The notes beneath the pieces are model-generated. The model did no database searches. It had not been told where the DNA came from and saw only the letters and a list, made by a program, of their open reading frames with translations. A program made the translations under genes and the position numbers. A stretch of 64,000 nucleotides of DNA, from contig CADCSY010000040.1 in NCBI GenBank assembly GCA_902805555.1, forward strand, positions 1-64,000, in the 5' to 3' direction. This DNA is from an uncultured Acidimicrobiales bacterium (lineage in GTDB: Bacteria > Actinomycetota > Acidimicrobiia > Acidimicrobiales > CADCSY01). Positions within the stretch are counted from its first letter, which is position 1. Each line of letters begins with the position of its first letter. Of the stretch, positions 41,133 through 51,970 are shown piece after piece.

Positions 41133-43440
41133 CGGCGCGCAGCTCGAACCAGATGGCCTTGCCCTCCCCAGCGGGGTCGACGCCCCACCGGGCGGCGAGG
41201 GCGTCGACGAGGTGGAGGCCGCGGCCGTGCTCGGCCTCGTGGACGGGCCGGCGCAGCGCAGGGATGAGCGGGTTCGAGTCGGCGACGGAGATCCGCGCGC
41301 CGCCCGGGATCCCCTCGACCGACACCCGCACCCCCGAGTGGGCGTGGACGACCGCGTTCGTGACGACCTCGCTCGTCAGCAGCTCGGCGACCTCGTCGAG
41401 CCCCCGCACGCCGAAGGCGTCGAGGGCGGTGAGCACGAAGCGCCGGGCCCGGCGGGCGCTGAGCGGGTGGGCGGGCAGGTCGGTGGACGCCGACGTCGTC
41501 GAGGCCGCCCGCTCGGGCACCCGGACCACGAGGATGGCGAGGTCGTCGCGCGGCGCATCCTCGACGAACGCCCGCGCCGCCGTCTCGATCCGCTCCGCGA
41601 GGGTGTCGGCGGTGAAGCCGGCACAGCGCCCCAGCACCTGGGCCAGGCCCTCCTCCTCGAAGAAGCGGTCGCCGGCGTGCCGCTCGGTGATGCCGTCGGT
41701 GAAGAGCACGAGGGAGTCGCCGGGCGCGAGCACCACGGTCGCGTCGGCGATCTCGGGGGTCGCGACGATGCCGAGCAGGGTGCCGGCCAGGCCGACCTGG
41801 ACGGTCGAGCCGTCCGCCCGCAGCAGGAAGGGGAGGGGGTGGCCGGCCACCGCCAGCTCGACGGAGACCCCGGTCGGCAGGGGGGTGAGGGTGCCCACGA
41901 CCATGGTGCAGAAGCGCGGGTCGCCGTCGGGGCCCTCGTCGTCCTGGTCCACCTGACCACCTCGGACGAGCACCTCGTTCAGGTGGCGGAGCATCTCGGC
42001 GGGCGTCGACTCGATGATGGCGGCGGAGCGGATGGTGCTGCGGGCCACCCCGGTGAGCGCCGCCGCCTCGACGCCCTTGCCCCGCACGTCGCCGATCACC
42101 ACGTGCCACGACCCCGAGCCCGGCTCGCCCGCCGGGAAGACGTCGTAGAAGTCGCCGCCGACCTCCACCCCGTCCCCGCCGGCGACGAAGCGGGTCGCCA
42201 CCTCGAGGCCGGGGATCTTCGGCGCGACGGGGGGGAGCAGGGTCGCCTGCAGCGTGCGGGCGACGTGGGCCCGCTCCCCGAAGAGCTGCGCGTTGGCGAT
42301 GGCCTGGCTGGCGCGGGCGCACAGCTCCCGGACGAGCACCAGGTCGTCGAGCTCGAGGTGCCTGTCGCCGGTGGTGCCGAGGCTGACCGCCCCGCGGGGC
42401 CTTCCCCTCGCGTGCAGCGGCACCACCACGAGCGACGTGAGCTCGATGGCGCGCAGCTGTGCGAGGTGGTGGTCGTCGACGGCGATCGTCCGCAGCACCG
42501 CCTCGTCGACGACCGGGATCAGCACCTCGTTCCCGGTCCTGACCACGGCGCCGACCCCTGCTCCGTCGGCCAGACCCGGCTGGTGCTCCTCGTACAGCAG
42601 GCGCACGGCGGCCGCCCGCTGGGGGTCGACGTGGGCCACCTTCACCACCGCGATGCGGTCGTCGACGACGAGGGAGATCGCGCACACGTCGGCGAGGCGG
42701 GGCACGGCGAGCTCGGCCACCTGCGCCAACGTCCGCTCCCAGTCGAGCGAGGCGGCGAGGGTGGTGCTGGCGGCGGCCAGGAACGCCAACCGTGACGACG
42801 CCGCCTCGGCCTGTGCCCTGGCGGCCGCCTCGGCCTCGTACGCCTTGCTCCGGTCGAGGGCGACGGCGCACTGCAGGGCGAGCGCCTCGAGGAAGCTGCA
42901 CTCGTCCTCGTCGAACAGCCGCTCCACGTCGAAGCCGAGGCCGATGGCGCCGATGGCGCGACCCCGGGTGGACAGGGGCAGCCCGACCAGGGCGCGGCGC
43001 CCGCTCTGCTCGATCTCGGTGGCGAGCTCGGGGAAGCGGCCCACGATCTCCTGCACGTCGCGCAGCAGCACCGACTGGCCGGTCTGGATGGCGACGGCCA
43101 TCGGGGCGCCGTCGGTCAGGGCGAAGGTGGCCCACCGGGCCACCATGTCCGGCGGGAACCCCCTCGCCCCGGCCACCCGCACGGTGGCGCCGTCGGGGTC
43201 GAGGAGCGAGAGCGCGGCGGCGGCCGCCCCGACCGACTCGGCCATCTCGTCGAGCACCACGGCCGTGACGTCCCGGGTGGTGCGGGCGGCGGTGAGCCGC
43301 ACCCCGACCTCCTGCAGGCGGACGAGGCGCTCGTACGCACCCGGTCGGGGAGCGGGTCCCGGATCAGGTCGCGGGGTGGCGCCGCCGCCGGGGTCGGGAG
43401 GGCCCCCGCCCCCGGGACCCGGGAGCTCGTCTCCGGGCAC
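41113..43440 (-). CDS. GAF-GAF-SpoIIE phosphatase-HATPase signalling protein
   Basis: 775 aa. A Pro/Gly-rich first 35 residues; GAF domain 1 about 40-200; GAF domain 2 about 215-395; PP2C/SpoIIE phosphatase 405-610 with GGDFYDVFP, IGDVRGKGVEAA and LFTDGITERH; C-terminal anti-sigma-type ATPase with LLTSEVVTNAVVHAHSG and GRGLHLVDAL. One chain thus holds both arms of a partner-switching module: an RsbU/RsbP-like phosphatase and an RsbW-like kinase, gated by GAF sensors. The GTG start at 43440 is two bases after the upp stop, so it is in the nucleoside-salvage operon. Confidence 0.92.
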   Translation of the reverse strand: MPGDELPGPGGGGPPDPGGGATPRPDPGPAPRPGAYERLVRLQEVGVRLTAARTTRDVTAVVLDEMAESVGAAAAALSLLDPDGATVRVAGARGFPPDMVARWATFALTDGAPMAVAIQTGQSVLLRDVQEIVGRFPELATEIEQSGRRALVGLPLSTRGRAIGAIGLGFDVERLFDEDECSFLEALALQCAVALDRSKAYEAEAAARAQAEAASSRLAFLAAASTTLAASLDWERTLAQVAELAVPRLADVCAISLVVDDRIAVVKVAHVDPQRAAAVRLLYEEHQPGLADGAGVGAVVRTGNEVLIPVVDEAVLRTIAVDDHHLAQLRAIELTSLVVVPLHARGRPRGAVSLGTTGDRHLELDDLVLVRELCARASQAIANAQLFGERAHVARTLQATLLPPVAPKIPGLEVATRFVAGGDGVEVGGDFYDVFPAGEPGSGSWHVVIGDVRGKGVEAAALTGVARSTIRSAAIIESTPAEMLRHLNEVLVRGGQVDQDDEGPDGDPRFCTMVVGTLTPLPTGVSVELAVAGHPLPFLLRADGSTVQVGLAGTLLGIVATPEIADATVVLAPGDSLVLFTDGITERHAGDRFFEEEGLAQVLGRCAGFTADTLAERIETAARAFVEDAPRDDLAILVVRVPERAASTTSASTDLPAHPLSARRARRFVLTALDAFGVRGLDEVAELLTSEVVTNAVVHAHSGVRVSVEGIPGGARISVADSNPLIPALRRPVHEAEHGRGLHLVDALAARWGVDPAGEGKAIWFELRADEHARG

Positions 43441-43442
43441 GG

Positions 43443-44072
43443 TCAGACCCGCCCGTACAGCCGGTCACCGGCGTCGCCGAGGCCGGGGACGATGAAGGCG
43501 CGGTCGTCGAGGTCGGGGTCGAGCGCAGCGACGACGATGTCGACGTCGGGGCAGCGGGAGGCCATGAGCTCGACCCCCTGCGGGGCGGCGAGCAGGCACA
43601 CGGCGGCCACCCGTGCTGCGCCCCGCTCGGCGAGCAGCTCGCACGTCCACGCCAGGGACCCCCCGGTGGCGAGCATCGGGTCGAGCACGATCGCCGTCGT
43701 GGATGCGATGTCGGCCGGGAGGCGCACGCAGTACGGCGTGGGCTGCTTCGTGTCCTCGTCCCGGGACAGCCCGACGAGGCCGACCTCGGCGGTGGGGACG
43801 GCGGTGAGGGCGCCCTCCAGCAGGGCGAGGCCGGCCCGCAGGATCGGGACGAGGAGCGGCTGGTGGTCGACGAGCGTGGACGTGGCGGCCTCGAGCCCGA
43901 GCGGCGTGACGACGGAACCCGGGCGCGTCGGGAGCCAGCGCGTCGCCTCGTAGACGAGGAAGCCGGCCAGCTCGCCGCTGACCCGGCGGAACTCGGCCGA
44001 GCCGGTGGTGGCGTCTCGGAGCACCGCCACGCGGTGGGCGACGAGGGGGTGGTCGACCACGTGCAGCGACAT
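43443..44072 (-). CDS. upp: Uracil phosphoribosyltransferase
   Basis: 209 aa, typical length. It makes UMP from uracil and PRPP. The PRPP loop is VLDPMLATGGSLA near residue 125, the uracil-binding end is FIVPGLGDAGDRLYG, and LVPILRAGLALLEG lies near the start of the core. ATG 44072 is followed by the standard VVDHPLVAHRVAVLRD. TAGGCT eight bases before the ATG is a possible internal leaderless promoter, although its first three bases are also the stop of the phosphorylase gene. It lies 11 bases after the phosphorylase. Confidence 0.95.
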   Translation of the reverse strand: MSLHVVDHPLVAHRVAVLRDATTGSAEFRRVSGELAGFLVYEATRWLPTRPGSVVTPLGLEAATSTLVDHQPLLVPILRAGLALLEGALTAVPTAEVGLVGLSRDEDTKQPTPYCVRLPADIASTTAIVLDPMLATGGSLAWTCELLAERGAARVAAVCLLAAPQGVELMASRCPDVDIVVAALDPDLDDRAFIVPGLGDAGDRLYGRV

Positions 44073-44083
44073 CGGGGGGCAGC

Positions 44084-44980
44084 CTAGGGAGCGCGGCTCC
44101 CCTCGGAGCCCCGTGCCTCTGGGACGGCGTCGCGGACGCTGGCGGTCACGATGCCGGCGAGGAGGTGGCCGAGGTCGTCCGCTGCGGCCCGTCCCCGGGC
44201 CAGCACGTCGGCGTGGTCGATCGGTGCTGCCACCACGCCGGCGGCCGGGTTCGTGACGAGGGACAGGCCGAGGACCTCCACCCCGAGCTGCCGCGCGGCG
44301 ATGGCCTCCAGCACGGTGGACATGCCGACGAGGTCGGCGCCGAGCGCACGGGCCATGCGCACCTCGGCGGGTGTCTCGTACGAGGGACCGAGGAAGGCGG
44401 CGTAGACGCCCTCCGGCAGCGTCGGGTCGACGGCCGAGGCGATGGCCCGGAGCCGGGGCGACCAGCACTCGGTGAGGTCGACGAAGCGCGGGCCGCTCGG
44501 TGGCGCCGGGCCGACGAGGGGGTTGGCCCCGGTGAGGTTCAGGTGGTCGGCGATCAGGACGGGGCGCCCGACCGACAGGGCGGGGTCGACGCCGCCGGCG
44601 GCGTTCGTGAGCACGATCGCGGCGCAGCCGGCGGCGACGGCGGTCCGGACGCCGTGGACCACGGCGTCGGTGCCGTGCCCCTCGTAGAGGTGGGAGCGCC
44701 CGACCAGCACGAGGACCGGGTGGCCGTCGACCTCCACGGACCGGACCACGCCGGCGTGCCCTGCGACGCCGGGGGCGGGGAAGCCGGCCAGGTCGGACAT
44801 GGCGAGCTCGGCGACGGTGGTGCCGAGGTGCACGGCGGCGGGTGCCCAGCCGGACCCGAGGACCACCGCCAGGTCGTGCGCCGCAACCCCCGTGCGCGCT
44901 GCGATCGTGGCTGCGTCGGCCGCCGCCCGCTCGTGGGGCCCGGGGCCCGCCTCCACCTGCCCCGTCGGCTGCGCCGTCAT
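44084..44980 (-). CDS. punA: Purine-nucleoside phosphorylase (trimeric class)
   Basis: 298 aa. It cleaves inosine and guanosine with phosphate to the base and ribose 1-phosphate. Phosphate loop VVLGSGWAPAAVH near residue 42, GRSHLYEGHG, the purine-site GPSYETPAEVRMARALGAD, GMSTVLEAIAARQ, and LVTNPAAG. ATG 44980 (MTAQPTG) is preferred; the 14 residues upstream in the track look non-coding. It leads the minus-strand arm and is divergent from the BMP lipoprotein gene, sharing a 148-base control region with the uptake operon. Confidence 0.93.
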   Translation of the reverse strand: MTAQPTGQVEAGPGPHERAAADAATIAARTGVAAHDLAVVLGSGWAPAAVHLGTTVAELAMSDLAGFPAPGVAGHAGVVRSVEVDGHPVLVLVGRSHLYEGHGTDAVVHGVRTAVAAGCAAIVLTNAAGGVDPALSVGRPVLIADHLNLTGANPLVGPAPPSGPRFVDLTECWSPRLRAIASAVDPTLPEGVYAAFLGPSYETPAEVRMARALGADLVGMSTVLEAIAARQLGVEVLGLSLVTNPAAGVVAAPIDHADVLARGRAAADDLGHLLAGIVTASVRDAVPEARGSEGSRAP

Positions 44981-45032
44981 CTGCGGCCATGCTCGCACGC
45001 CCGTGGTGCACGCCACGGCCACGGGCCACGGC

Positions 45033-45083
45033 TACTTTGTGGGGGATCCCACACCTGTCCGACGGGGGGGATCTCCCACACCT
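45033..45083 (+). promoter_or_regulatory. BMP operon promoter with repeated operator
   Basis: TACTTT (45033-45038) is a good -10. Overlapping its last base is TGTGGG-GGAT-CCCACA (45038-45053), a perfect 6-bp dyad at the expected start point. A second copy of the same element, GGGGGATCTCCCACACCT, ends at 45083, about 25-27 bases further on. A repressor of the nucleoside operon could bind both copies. Confidence 0.55.
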
Positions 45084-45128
45084 CGGCCTCCCGCACCTCG
45101 GCTGGCCGCCGATTCGTTGGAGGCCACG

Positions 45129-46262
45129 TTGCGCACCAGGCGCTGGTTCCAGATCACCGCTCTGCTGGCCGGGCTCAGCCTCTTCGCTGCGGCCTGCGCC
45201 GACGAGGACGACGAGGTCGCCACCGACGACCAGTCCGAGACCGAGGACGGCTCCGAGACCGAGTCGGAATCGGACACCGAGTCTGAATCCGAGTCGGGAG
45301 CGGGCTCCGGTTCGGGAGGGGAGGGCTTCAAGGCCTGCCAGGTGACCGACATCGGTGGCATCGACGACCGCTCGTTCAACGAGACGGCGTACGAGGGCAT
45401 CCTGCGGGCCGAGGAGGAGCTCGGGGCCGAGTCCGAGTTCCTCGAGTCGGGTGGCGAGGAGGACTACGCCACGAACATCGCCGCCCTCATGGACCAGGGC
45501 TGCGACCTGATCGTCACGGTCGGGTTCCTGCTGGGAGACGCAACCCTGGAGGCGGCCGAGGCCAACCCCGACCAGGACTTCGCCATCGTCGACTTCGCCT
45601 ACGACGAGCCGGTCGACAACATCAAGCCGCTGCTGTTCAACACGAACGAGGCTGCGTTCCTCGCCGGGTACCTCGCCGCCGGCATGACCGAGACGGGCAC
45701 CGTCGGCACCTTCGGCGGCGTCAACGTCCCGCCGGTCACGATCTTCATGGACGGGTTCCTGGCCGGCATCGAGCACCACAACACCGAGAAGGGGACCGAC
45801 GTCGCGCTCCTCGGGTGGGACGGCGCCGACGGCCTCTTCACCGGTGACTTCGAGGACCAGGACAAGGGTCGCCAGACCGCCCAGTCGCTCCTCGACGAGG
45901 GCGCCGACATCGTCTTCCCCGTGGCCGGACCCGTCGGCCTCGGCGCCGCAGCCGCCGTGCGAGACGCCGGCGACGCCAACATGGTGTGGGTCGACTCCGA
46001 CGGGTGCGAGAGCGCTGCGGAGTTCTGCGACCTCTTCATCACGAGCGTGCTCAAGAACATCGACAACGCCGTCTTCGACACCATCGAGACGGCGCAGGCG
46101 GGCGAGCTCGACGGTGAGCCGTACCTCGGCACGCTGGAGAACGACGGCGTCGGCCTGGCCGAGCTCCACGAGTTCGAGGACGACGTGCCCCAGGAGCTGA
46201 AGGACGAGCTCGAGGCGCTGCAGGCGTCGATCATCGCCGGCGACATCCCCGTGGGCGGCTGA
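45129..46262 (+). CDS. BMP-family nucleoside-binding lipoprotein
   Basis: 377 aa. The signal peptide ends in SLFAAAC with a lipobox-like Cys at residue 23, so the protein should be lipid-anchored outside the cell. An acidic Ser/Glu linker (SETESESDTESESESG) follows. The periplasmic-binding fold starts at GGIDDRSFNETAYEG and contains VGFLLGDATLEAA and DGFLAGIEHHN, typical of BMP/PnrA nucleoside-binding proteins. The start is TTG 45129, with GGAGG five bases upstream; no ATG or GTG fits the signal peptide. It is the first gene of the uptake operon. Confidence 0.92.
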   Translation: MRTRRWFQITALLAGLSLFAAACADEDDEVATDDQSETEDGSETESESDTESESESGAGSGSGGEGFKACQVTDIGGIDDRSFNETAYEGILRAEEELGAESEFLESGGEEDYATNIAALMDQGCDLIVTVGFLLGDATLEAAEANPDQDFAIVDFAYDEPVDNIKPLLFNTNEAAFLAGYLAAGMTETGTVGTFGGVNVPPVTIFMDGFLAGIEHHNTEKGTDVALLGWDGADGLFTGDFEDQDKGRQTAQSLLDEGADIVFPVAGPVGLGAAAAVRDAGDANMVWVDSDGCESAAEFCDLFITSVLKNIDNAVFDTIETAQAGELDGEPYLGTLENDGVGLAELHEFEDDVPQELKDELEALQASIIAGDIPVGG

Positions 46263-46296
46263 GCACCGACCGAACCCACCCGCCGTCGGGTCGAGC

Positions 46297-47798
<1,502 letters not shown>

Positions 47799-47802
<4 letters not shown>

Positions 47803-48944
47803 GCGCTGCGCTGGCGCGCGCCGGGCGGGTGGCGCTGGTGCCCGCCCTCGCCATCTTCAGCGCACTCGCGGTCGGCGGGCTCATCATCGTCGTGTCCGAC
47901 AGCACCGCCCTGCGGGACTGGAGCTCGTTCGTGGCGAACCCGGGACGGGCCCTGTCGACGTCGTGGGACGTGGTCAGCGGGGCGTACGGAGCGCTGTTCC
48001 GGACCTCCCTCGGCGGCCGGCGGGCGATCAGCGAGACCCTCCTCGAGGCCACCCCGCTCGTCCTGACCGGGCTGTCGGTGACGTTCGCGTTCCGAGCCGG
48101 GCTCTTCAACATCGGCGGCGACGGGCAGTTCCTGGCCGGCGCCCTCACGAGCGTCTACGTCGGCTTCTCCCTCGACATCCCTGCCGCCCTCCACCTGCCC
48201 CTCGCCCTGGCGGCCGGGGTGGCGGCAGGGGCGCTTTGGGGCGGGATCGCCGGCGTGCTGAAGGCCAGGACCGGGGCCCACGAGGTGATCACCACGATCA
48301 TGTTGAACTTCGTGGCCCTCCGCCTCGTCGACTACGCGCTCTCCACCGACGTGTTCCGGCGCACGGGCAGGAGCGACCCCATCTCGAAGCAGGTGCTGGA
48401 GACGGCCAGGCTGCCCAGGTTCAGCGACGACCTGCGGGTCCACGCCGGCCTCGTCCTGGCGCTCGTCACGGCCTACGGCGTCTGGTGGCTGCTGTTCCGC
48501 TCCACCACCGGGTTCCGGGTCCGGGCCGTCGGCGCCAGCCCGTCGGCCGCCCGCTACGCCGGGATGGCCGTCGGCGGGACCTGGGTCCTGTCGATGCTCG
48601 TCGCCGGCGGGCTGGCGGGGCTGGCCGGCGCCACCACCGTGCTCGGGGTGCGCTTCAGCCTCACGGGCGGCTTCTCGAACCTCGGCTTCGACGCCATCGC
48701 GCTCGCCCTCCTCGGACGCTCCCACCCGGCGGGCGTGGTCGCCGCCGCGCTGCTGTTCGGGGTGCTGCGGGCAGGTGCCACGGGCATGGCCGCCGAGGCC
48801 TCCACCCCGGTGGACATCATCGTCGTCATCCAGGCGCTCGTGATCGTCTTCGTGGCCGCCCCGTCCCTCATCCGCTCCGTCTACCGGATCGGAGCGGGTC
48901 GTGGCACCGGCCCCGTCGCCTTCTCGTCGAGCTGGGGCTCCTGA
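47799..48944 (+). CDS. Nucleoside ABC transporter permease, first subunit
   Basis: 381 aa, BPD_transp_2 family. About nine to ten hydrophobic segments, beginning with RVALVPALAIFSALAVGGLI; the coupling region is near FRAGLFNIGGDGQF, and AHEVITTIMLNFVALRLVDY is a typical family segment. It pairs with the next permease to form a heterodimer channel for nucleosides. The GTG start overlaps the ATPase stop by four bases (GTGA), indicating translational coupling. Confidence 0.92.
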
Positions 48945-48945
48945 G

Positions 48946-50232
48946 GTGGCCACGGTGACGGCGGCCACCAGGGCAGCGGGCGTGCTGACGACCAGCCAGG
49001 CGGCGGAGCGCCGGCGGGCGAGGACGATCGGGGTGGTGTTCCTCCTCGCGGCGGCGGTGATGGGGGCGGGGTTCGGGCTCGGGGTCGAGGCCGGGCTCGA
49101 CTCCACGTTCGGGTTGAACGTGCGGGGCACCGGCGCCGAGCTGCCCGACCTGGTGGTGCCGTCCCGCCTCGTGGCCGCGGTGCTGGCCGTGGTGTGCGCC
49201 GGCCTCGGCGGCGTGCAGCTGGCCCGGGGCTTCACCCGCCGGCTGCCGGCGGTGGCGGCGGTGGTGGCCGTGTGCTTCGTGGCCGCCTTCCTCACCTGGG
49301 CGGCGGCGGGGGCGTCGTTCAACCTCACCGGCATGCTGCAGAGCACGCTGCTGCGGGCCACCCCCCTGGCGCTGGGGGCCTGCGCCGGGGTGCTGTGCGA
49401 GCGGGCGGGCGTCGTCAACATCGCCCTCGAAGGGATGATGCTCACCGCGGCCTTCACCGGGGCCCTCGTCGCGAGCGCAGCAGGCGACCAGCTGGTCGGC
49501 GTGGTCGGTGCGGTGGCGGTGGGTGGCCTGCTCGGCCTCGTCCTGGCGCTGCTGTCGATCCGCTACCGGGTCGACCAGATCATCGGCGGGACCGTGATCA
49601 ACATCTTCGCCCTCGGCCTCACCAGCTTCCTCTCCCAGAAGGTGTTCTCGGAGTACCAGGAGCTGAACAGCCCCGGCGTGCTGCGGGTCGTGCGCATCCC
49701 GCTGCTGGCAGAGCTCCCCGTGCTCGGTCCGGTCCTGTTCGCCAACAACCTGTTCGTGTACGCCATGCTCCTCCTCGTCCCGCTGCTCACGATCGGGCTG
49801 TTCCGCACCCGCTGGGGCCTGCGGGTGAGGGCCGTGGGGGAGCACCCGCGCGCCGCCGACACCGTGGGGATCGACGTGCTGCAGGTGCGCTACCGCACCG
49901 TCGTCCTCGGCGGGATGGTGGCGGGCCTGGCCGGGGCCTTCTTCACGCTCGGGTCGGTCGGCCGCTTCGACGAGAACATGACCGCCGGCCGCGGCTTCAT
50001 CGCCCTGGCCGCGCTCATCTTCGGCCGCTGGCACCCCGTGGGCGCCCTCGCCGCCGCACTGGTGTTCGGCTTCGCCGAGTCGCTCCAGAGCAAGCTGGCC
50101 ATCCTCTCCACCCCCATCCCGTCGGAGTTCCTGCTGATGGCGCCCTACCTGGTGACGCTGCTCGTCGTCGCCGGCGTCGTCGGCCGCTCCCGGGCTCCCG
50201 CCGCCGACGGCCAGCCGTACGTGAAGGGCTGA
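48946..50232 (+). CDS. Nucleoside ABC transporter permease, second subunit
   Basis: 428 aa, BPD_transp_2 family, the partner of the preceding permease. Around ten membrane segments; family motifs CERAGVVNIALEGMMLTAAF and VDQIIGGTVINIFALGLTSF, then GENPRAADTVGID-like EHPRAADTVGID. GTG 48946 is chosen because it begins one base after the upstream stop; GTG 48901 in the track would overlap 44 bases. The first 120 residues include four hydrophobic stretches not needed for the core. The cytidine deaminase starts two bases after its stop. Confidence 0.92.
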   Translation: MATVTAATRAAGVLTTSQAAERRRARTIGVVFLLAAAVMGAGFGLGVEAGLDSTFGLNVRGTGAELPDLVVPSRLVAAVLAVVCAGLGGVQLARGFTRRLPAVAAVVAVCFVAAFLTWAAAGASFNLTGMLQSTLLRATPLALGACAGVLCERAGVVNIALEGMMLTAAFTGALVASAAGDQLVGVVGAVAVGGLLGLVLALLSIRYRVDQIIGGTVINIFALGLTSFLSQKVFSEYQELNSPGVLRVVRIPLLAELPVLGPVLFANNLFVYAMLLLVPLLTIGLFRTRWGLRVRAVGEHPRAADTVGIDVLQVRYRTVVLGGMVAGLAGAFFTLGSVGRFDENMTAGRGFIALAALIFGRWHPVGALAAALVFGFAESLQSKLAILSTPIPSEFLLMAPYLVTLLVVAGVVGRSRAPAADGQPYVKG

Positions 50233-50234
50233 CC

Positions 50235-50669
50235 GTGGGTGACGAGGACGACGACCGGGGGGTGGACTGGGCCGCCCTCCGGGCGGCGGCGGATGCCGCC
50301 GGCCGCACCGCCTACGCCCCCTACTCGGGCCTGCGGGTGGGCGCCGCCGCCCTGGTGGACGACGGGCGGTTGGTCACCGGCTGCAACGTCGAGAACGCGT
50401 CGTTCGGCCTGACGCTGTGCGCCGAGTGCGGGCTCGTGTCGGAGCTGCACCGCAGCGGCGGCGGCCGCCTCGTCGCCTTCGCCTGCCGCGACGTCGACGG
50501 CGACCGCCTGCTCATGCCCTGCGGCCGCTGCCGGCAGCTCCTCTGGGAGGCGGGCGGACCCGAGCTGCTCGTCGACGCCCCCGGCGGACCGGCGCCGCTG
50601 GCCGACATCCTGCCCTTCGCCTTCTCGGCCGAGGGGCTGCCCTCGGATGGCGACGGGCCGGGCCGGTGA
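50235..50669 (+). CDS. cdd: Cytidine deaminase
   Basis: 144 aa. It deaminates cytidine and deoxycytidine to the uridines. The zinc site is of the tetrameric type with three cysteines: TLCAECGLVSE (Cys-Ala-Glu) and MPCGRCRQLL; substrate-binding CNVENASFG precedes it, and YAPYSGLRVGAA opens the fold. A short acidic N-terminal extension (GDEDDDRG) is present. The GTG start is two bases after the permease stop, and the stop overlaps the deoA start as GTGA, showing tight coupling of uptake and salvage. Confidence 0.95.
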   Translation: MGDEDDDRGVDWAALRAAADAAGRTAYAPYSGLRVGAAALVDDGRLVTGCNVENASFGLTLCAECGLVSELHRSGGGRLVAFACRDVDGDRLLMPCGRCRQLLWEAGGPELLVDAPGGPAPLADILPFAFSAEGLPSDGDGPGR

Positions 50670-51958
50670 GCGCCGTCGAGGTCATCCGCACGAAGCGCGA
50701 CGGCGCCCGGCTGAGCGACGAGCAGATCCGCTGGTTCGTCGACGCCTACACCAGGGGCGAGGTGGCCCACGAGCAGGCCGCAGCGCTGTGCATGGCGATC
50801 TTCCTGCGGGGCATGGAGCCCGCTGAGCTGGCGACGTGGACCGACGCCATGCTCCGGTCCGGTGAGCGGCTCGACCTGAGCGACCTGCGCCGACCGAGCG
50901 TCGACAAGCACTCGACCGGGGGGGTGGGCGACAAGGTCTCGCTCGTGCTCGTGCCGCTCGTGGCGGCCTGCGGGGCGGCGGTCCCGCAGCTGTCGGGACG
51001 GGGCCTCGGCCACACCGGCGGGACCCTCGACAAGCTCGAGGCGATCCCCGGCTGGCGGGCGGTGCTGTCGAACGACGAGATCAGGCGGGTGCTGCGGGAC
51101 GAGGGCGGGGTCATCTGCGCGGCGGGGGAGGGGCTGGCGCCGGCTGACCGCAAGCTCTACGCCCTGCGCGACATCACCGCCACGGTCGAGTCGATCCCGC
51201 TCATCGCCAGCTCGATCATGAGCAAGAAGATCGCCGAGGGCACCGGGGCCCTCGTGCTCGACGTGAAGGTGGGGCGCGGCGCGTTCATGGCCGACCTGGC
51301 CGATGCGAGGTCGCTGGCCGAGACCATGGTCGGCCTCGGCGAGGCCCACGGGGTGCGCACCCGGGCGCTGCTCACCGGCATGGACACCCCGATGGGACGC
51401 ACCGCCGGCAACGCGCTCGAGGTCGCCGAGGCGGTCGAGGTGCTGCAGGGCGGCGGACCTCCCGACCTGGTGGAGCTCACGGTCGCCCTGGCCCGGGAGA
51501 TGCTCGACCTCGTGGGGATCGAGGCCGACCCGGCTGCCGCCCTGGCCGACGGGACCGCACACCAGCGCTGGCGGGCGATCATCTCGGCCCAGGGTGGGGA
51601 CCCCGACGCGCCGCTGCCGCTCGCCGCCGAGCGGCACACCGTCGTCGCGCCACGCTCCGGTGTCCTGCAGCGACTCGACGCCCTCGACGTCGGCGTCGCC
51701 GCCTGGCGCCTGGGGGCCGGTCGGGCCCGCAAGGAGGACCCGGTGTCGGCCACGGCAGGCGTCACCTGGCGGGCCACGGTGGGTGAGCCCGTGGTCGCCG
51801 GGGCGCCGCTGCTCGAGCTGCACGGCGACGACCCAGCCCGCTTCGAGGGGGCCCTGGCCGCCCTCGAAGGCGCCTTCGACATCGGCGCTGCGCCGGTCGG
51901 GGCGGCGCCGCTGGTCCTCGGGCGCGTCGTCCCGGAGCACGGCGCCGGGCGCCGGTAG
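50666..51958 (+). CDS. deoA: Thymidine/pyrimidine-nucleoside phosphorylase
   Basis: 430 aa. It phosphorolyses thymidine, deoxyuridine or uridine to base and (deoxy)ribose 1-phosphate. Phosphate and substrate sites are in VDKHSTGGVGDKVSL near residue 80, SGRGLGHTGGTLDKLEAIPG near 110 (the family signature) and SSIMSKKIAEGTGALVLDVK near 185. The C-terminal domain has the usual biotinyl-like barrel. The GTG start overlaps the cdd stop. Products would feed upp (uracil) and, via deoxyribose 5-phosphate, the distant deoC operon. Confidence 0.95.
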   Translation: MSAVEVIRTKRDGARLSDEQIRWFVDAYTRGEVAHEQAAALCMAIFLRGMEPAELATWTDAMLRSGERLDLSDLRRPSVDKHSTGGVGDKVSLVLVPLVAACGAAVPQLSGRGLGHTGGTLDKLEAIPGWRAVLSNDEIRRVLRDEGGVICAAGEGLAPADRKLYALRDITATVESIPLIASSIMSKKIAEGTGALVLDVKVGRGAFMADLADARSLAETMVGLGEAHGVRTRALLTGMDTPMGRTAGNALEVAEAVEVLQGGGPPDLVELTVALAREMLDLVGIEADPAAALADGTAHQRWRAIISAQGGDPDAPLPLAAERHTVVAPRSGVLQRLDALDVGVAAWRLGAGRARKEDPVSATAGVTWRATVGEPVVAGAPLLELHGDDPARFEGALAALEGAFDIGAAPVGAAPLVLGRVVPEHGAGRR

Positions 51959-51961
51959 CGT
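51956..51961 (+). promoter_or_regulatory. Possible internal -10 TAGCGT before add
   Basis: TAGCGT ends nine bases before ATG 51971, which has no Shine-Dalgarno. Its first three bases are the deoA stop codon, so the match may be coincidental. Confidence 0.25.
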
Positions 51962-51970
51962 CGCCCCCTG

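Noticed and set aside
44081-44086. Strong claim of an independent upp promoter
   Set aside because: The TAGGCT box uses the phosphorylase stop codon for its TAG, and upp follows by 11 bases, so operon transcription is sufficient.
45033-45128. Purine riboswitch upstream of the BMP gene
   Set aside because: No match to the purine-riboswitch core; the repeated dyad at the -10 fits a protein operator better.
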